Part shown: piece by piece, positions 9,001 to 15,899 of the stretch
Position numbering within the stretch: the first letter of the stretch is position 1
How the letters are laid out: the number at the start of each line of letters is the position of its first letter
NCBI GenBank assembly: GCA_934177795.1
Contig: CAKPPS010000012.1
Span: forward strand, 1 to 39,868
Origin: an uncultured Clostridia bacterium
Lineage (GTDB): Bacteria; Bacillota; Clostridia; TANB77; CAG-508
DNA: 39,868 nt
Reading direction: 5' to 3'
Made by a program: the position numbers and the translations under genes
The notes under the pieces: generated by a model
The model's database searches: none
Seen by the model: only the letters and a program-made list of their open reading frames with translations
What the model was told of the DNA's origin: nothing

Positions 9001-9015
9001 ATTAAATGATATGAT
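8987..9015 (+). promoter_or_regulatory. promoter of the dTDP-rhamnose operon, overlapping the terminator
   Basis: TTGTAC (8987-8992) and TATGAT (9010-9015) are spaced by 17 bases. The -35 box is part of the 3' arm of the terminator of the preceding operon. The predicted start near 9022 leaves a ~30-base leader with site AAAAGGAAG before rfbD. Confidence 0.5.
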
Positions 9016-9051
9016 ATTAGCGTAAAAACAAATAAAAAAGGAAGTGTTGAA

Positions 9052-9915
9052 ATGAAAATATTAATAACAGGTGCGAATGGAATGTTAGCCAAAGAAGTTA
9101 AAGAAAAATTTGCACAAGGAAATGAGTTAGTTTTAACAGATGTAACTGAATTAGATATAACAAACAAAGAAATGGTAATGGATGTAGTAGAAAGAGAAAA
9201 ACCAGACTGTATTATAAATTGTGCTGCTTTCACAGCAGTTGATAAAGCAGAAGTGGCAGGAGAGATTGTAGAAAAAATAAATGCAGATGGTCCAGGAAAT
9301 CTTGCTATTGCAGCAAAGGAAAATAATGCCATATTAGTTCATGTAAGTACAGACTATGTTTTTGGTGGAGATTTAGATATAGAAAAAGACTATAAAGAAG
9401 ATGATAGCAAAAAGCCAGTGACAGCTTATGGAATAACAAAATTGCATGGAGAAGAACAAATACAATCAAATACAGATAAATATTATATATTCAGAACAGC
9501 ATGGTTATATGGAATTGGTGGAAATAATTTTGTAAAAACAATGTTGAAATTAGGAGAGACAAAAGATGAATTAAATGTTGTTGCAGATCAACATGGAAGC
9601 CCAACATATGCAAAAGATTTAGCTGAAATAATATATCAAGCTGTAACAAACAAAATACCGTATGGTGTATATAATTCTACAAATGAAGGATATACAACAT
9701 GGTATGATTTTACAAGAACAATATTTGAATATACAGGAATAAAATGTAAAGTCAATCCAGTAACAACAGAAGAATATATAGAAATGATGGGTGTAACACA
9801 AGCTAAAAGACCAAAAAATTCTCAAATGTCAAAAGAAAAATTAAAATCAGCAGGAATAAATGTACCAAATTGGGAAGACGGATTAAAAAGATATTTAAAA
9901 GAAGAAAGAATTTAA
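9052..9915 (+). CDS. rfbD: dTDP-4-dehydrorhamnose reductase
   Basis: 287 residues, the usual length. It is a short-chain dehydrogenase of the RmlD type: N-terminal GANGMLA nucleotide-binding loop, INCAAFTAVDKAE, STDYVFGG and the catalytic YGITK. It reduces dTDP-4-dehydro-L-rhamnose to dTDP-L-rhamnose with NAD(P)H, the last step of the pathway, in the cytoplasm. It is unusual only in being first in this operon, before rfbA, rfbC and rfbB. The product would feed rhamnose into wall polysaccharides. Confidence 0.96.
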   Translation: MKILITGANGMLAKEVKEKFAQGNELVLTDVTELDITNKEMVMDVVEREKPDCIINCAAFTAVDKAEVAGEIVEKINADGPGNLAIAAKENNAILVHVSTDYVFGGDLDIEKDYKEDDSKKPVTAYGITKLHGEEQIQSNTDKYYIFRTAWLYGIGGNNFVKTMLKLGETKDELNVVADQHGSPTYAKDLAEIIYQAVTNKIPYGVYNSTNEGYTTWYDFTRTIFEYTGIKCKVNPVTTEEYIEMMGVTQAKRPKNSQMSKEKLKSAGINVPNWEDGLKRYLKEERI

Positions 9916-9958
9916 TAATAATACTTATAGCAAATAAAAAAGAAAGGATGATTTTATA

Positions 9959-10849
9959 ATGAAAAATAGAAAAGGAATTATTTTAGCAGGTGGTAGTGGG
10001 ACGAGATTATATCCATTAACAATAGCAATATCAAAACAAATTATGCCAGTATATGATAAACCAATGATATATTATCCAATATCAGTATTGATGGAAGCAG
10101 GAATAAAAGAAGTATTAGTTATTTCAACACCAAGAGATATAGTGACATTTAAAGAATTATTAGGTGATGGGTCACAATGGGGAATGAGTTTTGAATACAA
10201 AATACAAGAAAAACCGAATGGGCTTGCTGAGGCATTTATAATAGGCGAAGAATTTATTGGCGATGATAATGTTGTAATGATTTTAGGTGATAATATGTTC
10301 TACGGCTCACATTTACCTGAAATATTGAAAAGAGCAAACGAGAGAGAAGATGAATCAACAATATTTGGTTATTATGTAAAAGATCCAAGAAGATATGGAG
10401 TTGTTGAAATAGACAATGAAGGAAAGGCAATTTCGATAGAAGAAAAACCAGAAAATCCAAAATCAAATTATGCAGTGCCAGGATTGTATTTTTATACAAA
10501 TGATGTTGTAAAAATAGCTAAAACAATAAAACCATCAGCAAGAGGAGAGCTAGAAATAACATCTGTAAATGATGAATATATGAAAATGGGAAAATTGACA
10601 GTAGAAAAATTAGGAAGAGGTATGACTTGGTTTGATACGGGAACACATGACGCATTAATAGAAACAGCAAGTTTTGTTCAAACAATAGAAAAAAGACAAG
10701 GAATGCAAGTTTGCTGTCCAGAAGAAATAGCATATAAACAAGGCTGGATAACAGCAGACGAATTATTAGAATTATCTAAAAAATATATGAAAACAGAATA
10801 TGGGGTATATTTAAAAGATTTAGCTGAAAATAAATATGGGCAAGAATAG
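9959..10849 (+). CDS. rfbA: glucose-1-phosphate thymidylyltransferase
   Basis: 296 residues, a normal RmlA length. It has the nucleotidyltransferase signature GGSGTRLYP near the N-terminus, then SKQIMPVYDKPMIYYP, LGDNMFYG and EEKPENPKSNYAVPGLYFY. It makes dTDP-glucose from dTTP and glucose-1-phosphate, the first and usually feedback-controlled step of dTDP-rhamnose synthesis. It lies 43 bases after rfbD with site AAAGGATG before the ATG and is clearly in the same operon. Confidence 0.97.
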   Translation: MKNRKGIILAGGSGTRLYPLTIAISKQIMPVYDKPMIYYPISVLMEAGIKEVLVISTPRDIVTFKELLGDGSQWGMSFEYKIQEKPNGLAEAFIIGEEFIGDDNVVMILGDNMFYGSHLPEILKRANEREDESTIFGYYVKDPRRYGVVEIDNEGKAISIEEKPENPKSNYAVPGLYFYTNDVVKIAKTIKPSARGELEITSVNDEYMKMGKLTVEKLGRGMTWFDTGTHDALIETASFVQTIEKRQGMQVCCPEEIAYKQGWITADELLELSKKYMKTEYGVYLKDLAENKYGQE

Positions 10850-10891
10850 AAAAATAGAAGTCCTAAAAAAGATAGAAAGGAAGCATTTTAA

Positions 10892-11470
10892 ATGGGTAAA
10901 TTTAAAAAAATAGAAACATCTATAGATGGTGTATATATAATAGAACCAACTGTATTTGGTGATAATCGTGGATATTTTATGGAAACATATAGCAAAAAAG
11001 ATTTCGAAGAAATAGGATTGAATTATGACTTTGTACAAGATAATCAATCAAAGTCTAAAAAAGGTGTATTACGTGGATTGCATTTTCAAAAAGAAAATAC
11101 ACAAAGTAAATTAGTTAGATGCATAAAAGGTGAAGTTTTTGATGTAGCTGTTGATTTGAGACCGGGAAGTAAAACTTATGGAAAATGGGAAGGTGTAGTT
11201 TTAACTGAAGAAAATAAGAAAATGTTTATGATACCAAAAGGTTTTGCACATGGATTTTTAGTATTATCAGAAGAAGCAGAATTTGCTTATAAATGTGATG
11301 ATGTTTATAATCATGAAGCAGAAGGTGGATTACAATGGGATGATCCAGATGTAGGAATAGAATGGCCTATGGGAAATCTAAAAAAAGAAGATTTATTAAC
11401 ATCTGAAAAAGATGCTAAATGGCCTTCTTTGAAAGAACTAAAAGAAACAGATTTATTTAGTAATTTATAA
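10892..11470 (+). CDS. rfbC: dTDP-4-dehydrorhamnose 3,5-epimerase
   Basis: 192 residues, a cupin-type RmlC. Motifs include FGDNRGYFMETY, VLRGLHFQ with the catalytic His, FDVAVDLRPGS, PKGFAHGF and YKCDDVYNHEAEGGLQWDDP. It epimerises carbons 3 and 5 of dTDP-4-dehydro-6-deoxyglucose. It sits 42 bases downstream of rfbA with site AAAGGAAG, third gene of the pathway operon. Confidence 0.96.
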   Translation: MGKFKKIETSIDGVYIIEPTVFGDNRGYFMETYSKKDFEEIGLNYDFVQDNQSKSKKGVLRGLHFQKENTQSKLVRCIKGEVFDVAVDLRPGSKTYGKWEGVVLTEENKKMFMIPKGFAHGFLVLSEEAEFAYKCDDVYNHEAEGGLQWDDPDVGIEWPMGNLKKEDLLTSEKDAKWPSLKELKETDLFSNL

Positions 11471-11567
11471 TACAAATTTATATTTGAGCAGTTCATTTAA
11501 TTGCTTATAAGACATTGCAAAAACAATATATATAAATAAAAAATATAAAAAGAAAGAGGTATAAAAG

Positions 11568-12536
11568 ATGAGCAAAAATATATTAGTTACAGGAGCGGCA
11601 GGATTTATAGGAGCAAATTTTGCAGAATATTTTGTAAGTAAGCATCCAGATTATAATGTTATAGTATTAGACAAATTGACATATGCTGGTAATTTAGATA
11701 ATTTAAAAAAAGTGATGGATAAAATAACATTTGTACAAGGTGACATTTGTGATTTTGACTTTGTATTAGATGTATTTAAAAAATATGATATAAATGGAGT
11801 AATTCATTTTGCGGCTGAATCACATGTTGATAATAGTATAAAAAATCCATTTGTATTTACACATACAAATGTAATAGGTACACATACATTATTAGAAGCA
11901 ACAAAACAAACTTGGGGAGAAGGAAGTTCTAATAAATTTGTACATATTTCAACAGATGAAGTTTACGGTTCACTTAAAGAAGACGGATATTTTACAGAAA
12001 AATCGCCAATAAAACCAAGTAGTCCATATTCTGCTTCAAAGGCAAGTTCAGATTTAATAGCTCTTGCATATAAAGAAACATATAAAATGAATGTAAATGT
12101 TACAAACTGCTCAAATAATTATGGACCATATCAACACAATGAAAAATTAATACCACACATGATTAAATTAGCTTTAAATGATGAAAAATTACCAGTTTAT
12201 GGTGAAGGCTTAAATATTAGAGATTGGTTATATGTGGAAGACCATTGTGAAGCCATAGACTTAGTATTCCATAAAGGTATCTCAGGTGAAAGATATAATA
12301 TTGGAGGACATAATGAAAGAAGAAATATACAAATAGTAAAACTAATTTTACAAAGATTAGGAAAATCTGAGGATTTAATTGAACATGTAGCTGATAGAAA
12401 AGGACATGATTATAGATATGCAATTGATCCAACAAAAATAAAAAATGAATTAGGCTGGGAACCAAAAACTAAGTTTGAAGATGGAATCATAAAAACAATA
12501 GATTGGTATTTAGCAAATCCTGATTGGTTAAAATAA
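11568..12536 (+). CDS. rfbB: dTDP-glucose 4,6-dehydratase
   Basis: 322 residues, an extended SDR enzyme of the RmlB type. Visible motifs: GAAGFIGANF (NAD loop), HFAAESHVDNSI, STDEVYGS (Thr-Asp-Glu catalytic set), YSASKASSD and NCSNNYGPYQ. It converts dTDP-glucose to dTDP-4-dehydro-6-deoxyglucose, the second step of the pathway. The gap before it (97 bases) is the longest in the operon, but I see no convincing terminator there. Site AAAGAGG precedes the ATG. A terminator at 12569-12604 ends the operon. Confidence 0.97.
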   Translation: MSKNILVTGAAGFIGANFAEYFVSKHPDYNVIVLDKLTYAGNLDNLKKVMDKITFVQGDICDFDFVLDVFKKYDINGVIHFAAESHVDNSIKNPFVFTHTNVIGTHTLLEATKQTWGEGSSNKFVHISTDEVYGSLKEDGYFTEKSPIKPSSPYSASKASSDLIALAYKETYKMNVNVTNCSNNYGPYQHNEKLIPHMIKLALNDEKLPVYGEGLNIRDWLYVEDHCEAIDLVFHKGISGERYNIGGHNERRNIQIVKLILQRLGKSEDLIEHVADRKGHDYRYAIDPTKIKNELGWEPKTKFEDGIIKTIDWYLANPDWLK

Positions 12537-12568
12537 TAAAATATATTATATAAAATGTTTAATTAAAG

Positions 12569-12604
12569 AGTGATAATATAAATTATTGTATATTATCACT
12601 TTTA
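12569..12604 (+). terminator. terminator of the dTDP-rhamnose operon
   Basis: A perfect 12-bp stem (12569-12580 with 12589-12600), an eight-base loop, then TTTT. The T-run is short and the stem is mostly A-T, so it may be leaky. Confidence 0.7.
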
Positions 12605-12638
12605 AAACTAGCATACAAAATTAAAAAAGGAAATAAAC

Positions 12639-12740
12639 ATGAATAATAAAAATAATATAAAAATATTTATAACAAATAAATTAGATAAAAGTAAAGTCAC
12701 AGAAGAAATATTAAAATCAATAAAAGAAGATATGAAATAG
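12639..12740 (+). CDS. 33-residue small protein of unknown function
   Basis: An ATG at 12639 preceded by AAAAAAGG (12623-12630) opens 33 codons ending in TAG at 12740, just 16 bases before the next gene. The peptide begins MNNKNNIKIFITNKLDKSK and ends in a charged helix-like stretch (VTEEILKSIKEDMK). It has no membrane segment or signal peptide. The correct ribosome site, the position after a terminator and the tight spacing to the CmpB-type gene suggest it is translated. In such AT-rich DNA a short ORF can also arise by chance, and I cannot name a family. Confidence 0.4.
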   Translation: MNNKNNIKIFITNKLDKSKVTEEILKSIKEDMK

Positions 12741-12756
12741 AAAGGGATAAAATATT

Positions 12757-13311
12757 ATGAATGAAGTTATACCAGCTAAATCTACAAAAGAAAAAATAGT
12801 TGAATATATAACATATTTTTTAATATATTCTTTTCTAGGATGGATAATAGAAACCATTTATGCAATATTTATACATGGACATTTTGTAAAAAGAGGCTTT
12901 TTATTTGGACCAATGTGTCCTATATATGGATTTGGAGCACTGTTGTTAATAGCTTCAACAAGAAAAATATATAAAAAAGCCTGGCTTAAATTTTTAATTT
13001 CAGCAATAGCCTTTACTATTTTTGAATATATGGTTTCACTAATATTAGAAGTATTGTTTGGCTTAAGATGGTGGGATTATTCAAATGACTTTCTTAATAT
13101 CCAAGGAAGAGTTAGTTTACCATATTCATTATTCTGGGGAATTATAGGATTAGTCCTATTAGATAGAATACATCCTACTATTCAAAATCAAATACAAAAT
13201 ATTGCCAAAAGTAAAATTAGTAAAATGAATCAACTTTCTATGGTAATAACATTAACAGTAGTATTGATAAGTGATACTATACTTTCTACAATAAAATATT
13301 TAAACATATAA
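12757..13311 (+). CDS. CmpB-type membrane protein (putative ABC transporter permease family)
   Basis: 184 residues with about five membrane segments. It matches the ABC_trans_CmpB family: FLGWIIETIYAIF near residue 28, KRGFLFGPMCPIYGFGAL, a conserved RWWDYS at about residue 106, NIQGRVSLPYSLFWGIIGL, then a basic loop and a final segment. The family is filed as a putative ABC transporter permease, but no ATPase lies next to this gene and the function is not established. A longer paralogue lies at 17695-18612. Site AAAGGG precedes the ATG. Confidence 0.85.
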   Translation: MNEVIPAKSTKEKIVEYITYFLIYSFLGWIIETIYAIFIHGHFVKRGFLFGPMCPIYGFGALLLIASTRKIYKKAWLKFLISAIAFTIFEYMVSLILEVLFGLRWWDYSNDFLNIQGRVSLPYSLFWGIIGLVLLDRIHPTIQNQIQNIAKSKISKMNQLSMVITLTVVLISDTILSTIKYLNI

Positions 13312-13344
13312 ATACAATTTTAATAAAAATTCAAAACCCCCTAA

Positions 13345-13372
13345 ACAAAAAATTTACATAAAACATATTATA
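13345..13372 (+). promoter_or_regulatory. possible sigma-K-type promoter of dpaB
   Basis: CATATTATA at 13364-13372 fits the sigma-K -10 consensus CATANNNTA exactly, with an AC at 13345-13346, 17 bases upstream, in the -35 position. In Bacillus the spoVF (dpaAB) operon is driven by sigma-K in the mother cell, so this is the expected class. In AT-rich DNA such a short motif also occurs by chance. Confidence 0.45.
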
Positions 13373-13399
13373 TATAAAATGTAAAAAGGAGGGGGAATT

Positions 13400-13978
13400 T
13401 TGGAATTAAAAGGTAAAAAAATAGGATTTGTATTAACAGGCTCATTTTGTACATTTCAAAAAGTATTACCAAAAATGAGAGAAATAATAAAAAAAGGAGC
13501 AGATATTCTACCAATAATGTCATATAATAGTTATAATTTTGATACTAAATTTGGTACTGCTTCTGATTTCGAGAAAGAAATAGAAGAAATAACAAATAAA
13601 AAAATTATTCATACAATAGTAGATGCCGAACCTATAGGACCAAAAAAAATGACAGATATAATGATAGTTGCTCCATGTTCAGGAAATACTATGTCTAAAT
13701 TAGCCTGTGATATTATAGATACTCCAGCTGTAATGGCTGTAAAATCACACTTACGAAATAATAGACCACTAGTAATTGCACCATCTACAAATAATGGATT
13801 AAGTGGAAATGCAGAAAACATAGGGAAATTGTTAAATAGAAAAAATTATTATTTTGTCCCATTTAGACAAGATAATCCAATAACAAAACCGAGGTCAATT
13901 GTGTTTGACTCGGAATATATAATAAAAACATTAGAATATGCACTAGATGGGGAACAAATAAGTCCGATTTTAATTTAA
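13400..13978 (+). CDS. dpaB: dipicolinate synthase subunit B
   Basis: 192 residues, the usual length of DpaB/SpoVFB. It has the flavoprotein-like start KKIGFVLTGSFCTF, MIVAPCSGNTMSKLA, DTPAVMAVKSHLRN and the ending region VPFRQDNPITKPRS typical of the family. With subunit A it oxidises dihydrodipicolinate (or its precursor) to dipicolinic acid, the calcium chelator of the spore core, in the mother cell during sporulation. The start is TTG at 13400, set by a very strong ribosome site (AAAGGAGGGGG). The partner dpaA, normally directly upstream, is absent; a CmpB-type gene lies there instead. A sigma-K-like promoter precedes it. The 3' side runs into the 181-bp repeat element. Confidence 0.95.
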   Translation: MELKGKKIGFVLTGSFCTFQKVLPKMREIIKKGADILPIMSYNSYNFDTKFGTASDFEKEIEEITNKKIIHTIVDAEPIGPKKMTDIMIVAPCSGNTMSKLACDIIDTPAVMAVKSHLRNNRPLVIAPSTNNGLSGNAENIGKLLNRKNYYFVPFRQDNPITKPRSIVFDSEYIIKTLEYALDGEQISPILI

Positions 13979-14047
13979 ATAAGTTTTATAAAAAAAATTA
14001 ATAATTGGTTGTTACTCTAGATAATGGTTTTAATTTCCTTTTTCAAG

Positions 14048-14228
14048 AATACCTAGAAATATAAGCTAAGAATGAAATGTCGAATGTGCATGGAAAAATT
14101 TTAGAAATTCTATGTAATTTTAGGGAAAGAGTTCACAATAGTGGAAGGGTGCCCTAAAATAAATTAGAATTTCTTGAATTTTGTAATAAGCCGAGCCATG
14201 TAATGAGAAGCTTATATTTCTAGGTATT
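14048..14228 (+). repeat. 181-bp structured repeat, copy A (MITE-like or structured RNA)
   Basis: The ends form a perfect inverted repeat that in this copy extends to 14043-14067 and 14209-14233. Inside, AGAAATTCTA (14103-14112) and ATTTTAGGG (14117-14125) pair with CCCTAAAAT (14152-14160) and TAGAATTTCT (14165-14174), around a small CAC/GTG hairpin. A second copy at 27193-27373, on the other strand, has the same length and by my count differs at about 15 positions with no gaps. Two of these are C-G to A-T changes matched in both terminal arms. There is no coding potential. It occupies most of the 13979-14452 gap; the rest holds the terminator at 14272-14313 and an AT-rich stretch with a TATAAT at 14397-14402 before the next gene. 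Confidence 0.85.
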
Positions 14229-14271
14229 CTTGATATTAATTATAATAAAGCATTAACTAGTAACGATTAGT

Positions 14272-14313
14272 AAAAAGTACTATGTAATATATTACTATTA
14301 TGTAGTACTTTTT
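14272..14313 (+). terminator. rho-independent terminator downstream of dpaB and repeat A
   Basis: A perfect 11-bp stem (14272-14282 with 14303-14313), a 20-base loop, with the 3' arm ending in five T. Its 5' arm starts with five A, so it may act in both directions. Confidence 0.65.
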
Positions 14314-14452
14314 ATATTATAAATAAACTGAAAAGTACTGTTAATTCAGTATAAAGGGCCAAAAAAATAACGAACATAAAAATACTAGACAGCTATTATA
14401 ATATGTGGTAATATAATAATGAAAAATAATAAATAAAAAGGAAAGAAACAAA

Positions 14453-14872
14453 ATGGAAAAATTAAAAGAAATAATAAAAAAAGTATGTACTAAAGAAGTA
14501 ATGCTATATATAGTTTTTGGAGTATTTACAACTGTTGTTAATTTAGGAGCATTTTATATTTTAAATAATATATTAAATTGGGAAGACAATATATCAAATA
14601 TTATTGCAATATTATTAGCAGTTCTATTTGCTTATATAACAAATAAAGATTTAGTATTTCATTCAAAAGCAGAAAGCATAAAGGAAAGAATGATAGAATT
14701 TTTGAAATTTATGTTAGGTAGAGCATTTACAATGATAGTAGAATTTGTAGGATGTTTGTTGTTATTTAAAACTTCAATTCCTAATATGATTAGTAAATGT
14801 GCAATGACGATTATAGTAATTATTTTAAATTTTTTTATTAGTAAATTTTTTGCATTCAAAAGTAAAAAATAG
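14453..14872 (+). CDS. GtrA-family membrane protein
   Basis: 139 residues with four membrane segments, matching the GtrA-like family: YIVFGVFTTVVNLGAFYIL at residues ~17-38, AYITNKDLVF in the central loop and a C-terminal FFISKFFAFKSKK. GtrA-type proteins are thought to help move undecaprenyl-phosphate-linked sugars across the membrane or to partner polysaccharide enzymes. The next gene, 30 bases on, is the matching GtrB-like glycosyltransferase. Site AAAGGAAAG precedes the ATG. Confidence 0.85.
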   Translation: MEKLKEIIKKVCTKEVMLYIVFGVFTTVVNLGAFYILNNILNWEDNISNIIAILLAVLFAYITNKDLVFHSKAESIKERMIEFLKFMLGRAFTMIVEFVGCLLLFKTSIPNMISKCAMTIIVIILNFFISKFFAFKSKK

Positions 14873-14902
14873 TATAATATAGAGCGAAAGGATGAGATAA
14901 AA

Positions 14903-15871
14903 ATGAAGAAAATAAGTGTCATAATACCAGCTTATAATGAAGAAGAATCTTTACCAATATTATATGATAGAATGGAACAATTAATGCAGACAATGCCAAA
15001 TTATGAATTTGAAATTTTGTTTGTAAATGATGGAAGTAAAGATAGTACTATAGAATTAATAAAAGAAATGAGAAAAAAAGATAATAGAATATGTTATGTG
15101 GATTTTTCTCGAAATTTTGGAAAAGAAATTGCCATGATAGCAGGACTAGATTATGCAACAGGAGATTGTGCTATTTTCATGGATGCAGATTTACAAGATC
15201 CGCCAGAATTGATACCAGAATTAGTAAAATACTGGGAAGAAGGATATGATGATGTATACGCAAAAAGAAAATCTAGGGAAGGTGAAACATGGTTAAAGAA
15301 ATTTACATCTAAAATGTATTACAGGGTATTACAACATTTTACAAAAATTGAAATACAAAAAGATACAGGGGATTTTAGATTATTAGATAGAAGATGTATA
15401 AATGCTTTAAAAAAATTAAGAGAATCACAAAGATGCACTAAGAGCATGTATAGCTGGATTGGATATAAGAAAAAAGAAGTTCTTTATGATAGAGACTCTA
15501 GAGTAGCAGGAAAAACAAAGTGGAATTATATAAAACTAGTAGATTTGGCTATTGATGGAATTACATCATTTACTACATCACCATTAAGATTAGCAACATT
15601 TATTGCAATTCCTACTTTTATAGTATTATTTATTTATTTTATTTATGTTATAGCAAAATGTTTTGTGATTAATGATGTTATACAAGCTTATCAAGCGATT
15701 ATATTGTTAATTTTATTTTTCTCAGGAATTCAAATCTTATTATTTGGCATAATAGGAGAATACTTGGGAAGAATATTTAATGAAACTAAAAATAGACCAT
15801 TATATTTAGTAAATGAATATAATGGAAAAAAAGAAATGAATGATGAGAATGAACACAAAGGTAATGAATAA
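14903..15871 (+). CDS. GT2 glycosyltransferase, GtrB/DPM1-like
   Basis: 322 residues. The N-terminal GT-A domain has SVIIPAYNEEESLPILYDRM, LFVNDGSKDST, DFSRNFGKE and the sugar-nucleotide/metal motif DADLQDPPELIPELV. Two membrane segments at about residues 235-300 follow. This layout matches polyprenyl-phosphate mannosyl- or glucosyltransferases that load a sugar from a nucleotide donor onto undecaprenyl phosphate on the inner face. Paired with the upstream GtrA-like gene, it would supply a lipid-linked sugar for an outside glycosyltransferase such as the GT-C-like protein at 4918-6777 (inference). The sugar is unknown. Confidence 0.92.
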   Translation: MKKISVIIPAYNEEESLPILYDRMEQLMQTMPNYEFEILFVNDGSKDSTIELIKEMRKKDNRICYVDFSRNFGKEIAMIAGLDYATGDCAIFMDADLQDPPELIPELVKYWEEGYDDVYAKRKSREGETWLKKFTSKMYYRVLQHFTKIEIQKDTGDFRLLDRRCINALKKLRESQRCTKSMYSWIGYKKKEVLYDRDSRVAGKTKWNYIKLVDLAIDGITSFTTSPLRLATFIAIPTFIVLFIYFIYVIAKCFVINDVIQAYQAIILLILFFSGIQILLFGIIGEYLGRIFNETKNRPLYLVNEYNGKKEMNDENEHKGNE

Positions 15872-15899
15872 GAATCTGAAAGGAGCATAAGATAAAATT

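Noticed and set aside
8925..9332. 135-residue open frame on the - strand
   Set aside because: It overlaps the terminator, promoter and rfbD start. It has no ribosome site and its composition mirrors the + strand gene.
9052..12536. Rhamnose genes as evidence for a Gram-negative O-antigen locus
   Set aside because: dTDP-rhamnose is also common in Gram-positive wall polysaccharides, and all other genes point to a spore-forming Firmicute.
12569..12604. Hairpin after rfbB as a third copy of the structured repeat
   Set aside because: Arm sequence and length differ and the conserved core is missing; it is a simple terminator-like hairpin.
14048..14228. Repeat copy A as a piece of the group II intron at the window start
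   Set aside because: No similarity to domains V-VI is seen, and it has its own complete terminal arms.
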